DNA from: Eubacterium sp.
GTDB taxonomy: Bacteria > Bacillota > Clostridia > Peptostreptococcales > Anaerovoracaceae
Length of the DNA: 6,038 nt
Direction of reading: 5' to 3'
Assembly (NCBI GenBank): GCA_017419895.1
Contig: JAFOKI010000010.1
Coordinates: forward strand, 1 to 6,038
This document shows, in pieces, positions 5,792 to 6,038 of this stretch. Position 1 is the stretch's first letter, and each line of letters begins with the position of its first letter. The translations under genes were made by a program, and so were the position numbers. A model generated the notes under the pieces. That model did not search any database and was not told where the DNA came from. It saw only the letters and a program-made list of their open reading frames with translations.

Positions 5792-5808
5792 ACGAGGGAA
5801 ATGTATGT

Positions 5809-6038
5809 TTATTTATTAAGGTATTCTCCGAAAAAACTCTGGAGTTTGTCAAACGGGATGGCATCCGTTTCGCCGCCATCGTAGAGATCCGTATGTGACG
5901 CGCCTTCGATCGTCAGGAACTCTTTGTTGTCCGTATACTTATTACCGTCAATCATATCCGCAAATGCGTCTTTCCCGAAATAATAGGAATGAGCTTTGTC
6001 GCCATGCATGATAAGAACAGCACTTCTGATTTCGTTCG
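5809..6038 (-). CDS. Alpha/beta hydrolase, C-terminal part (5' end beyond the window)
   Basis: About 75 C-terminal residues are visible before the TAA; the reading frame stays open to the window edge, so the ATG at 6009 is internal. The visible part reads SAVLIMHGDKAHSYYFGKDAF, a beta strand followed by the HG-x-KAHSxYF block seen in dienelactone-hydrolase/YcjY-like alpha/beta hydrolases. It then has FLTIEGASHTDLYDGG, which carries the expected catalytic His of the Ser-Asp-His triad (GASHTDLYD), and ends IPFDKLQSFFGEYLNK, the usual amphipathic last helix. The nucleophile elbow would lie outside the window. The substrate is unknown. It lies upstream of the cyclophilin-like/flavodoxin/aldo-keto reductase genes on the same strand and may belong with them, although a hairpin intervenes. 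Confidence 0.85.
   Translation of the reverse strand, partial: NEIRSAVLIMHGDKAHSYYFGKDAFADMIDGNKYTDNKEFLTIEGASHTDLYDGGETDAIPFDKLQSFFGEYLNK

Larger units (their letters stand above)
5685..5808. other. Intergenic gap between hydrolase and cyclophilin-like gene
   Basis: The gap holds a GC-rich hairpin near the hydrolase stop and a 14-codon ORF near the lipoprotein gene. I see no convincing -35/-10 pair on the minus strand. The nearest match, TTGAAG-15-TAATAC, has a short spacer and would start transcription too close to the ATG at 5684. Whether the lipoprotein gene has its own promoter or depends on read-through cannot be decided. Confidence 0.6.

Overview
The window reads as a stretch of chromosome from a Gram-positive anaerobe of the Clostridia, probably Lachnospiraceae/Eubacteriales-like. 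This rests on strong AGGAGG-type ribosome binding sites, a consensus sigma-A promoter (TTGACT-17-TATAAT), Gram-positive-style lipoproteins with Ser/Ala/Glu-rich linkers, moderate GC content, and the protein types. The taxonomic guess is inference. All nine recognised genes lie on the minus strand, so transcription runs from high to low coordinates.

Upstream block (6038 down to 2713). It starts with the C-terminal part of an alpha/beta hydrolase cut by the window edge. A 124-base gap follows, holding a GC-rich hairpin without a U-tract and a doubtful 14-codon ORF. Then come a lipoprotein with a cyclophilin-like domain, a lipoprotein with a flavodoxin-like (Flavodoxin_4 type) domain, an aldo/keto reductase, and a hotdog-fold acyl-CoA thioesterase. 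The last three genes are closely spaced with good Shine-Dalgarno (SD) sites; the thioesterase SD overlaps the reductase stop codon. Together they look like a redox/carbonyl-handling cluster with two extracytoplasmic lipoproteins. The physiological substrate cannot be read from the sequence.

Regulatory junction (2712 to 2622). About 90 bases hold a compact control region. It has a near-perfect sigma-A promoter, a 14-base palindrome inside its -35/-10 spacer (a very likely operator for the adjacent TetR protein), and an 8-bp-stem hairpin followed by a T-run. The predicted start of transcription falls inside the hairpin's first arm, so the hairpin should stop read-through from the upstream block while sparing transcripts that begin here.

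Downstream block (2621 down to 1). A TetR/AcrR-family repressor is followed after 7 bases by an N-terminal-nucleophile (Ntn) hydrolase related to choloylglycine hydrolase/linear amide hydrolases. Its real start puts Cys at position 2. After 17 bases comes a GNAT acetyltransferase, which overlaps by 8 bases an ABC transporter ATPase running off the window edge. This is probably one TetR-controlled transcript joining amide hydrolysis, acetylation and transport, an arrangement that suggests sensing and handling of a small molecule. The ligand is unknown.

I found no tRNA, rRNA, CRISPR array, insertion sequence or other mobile element.
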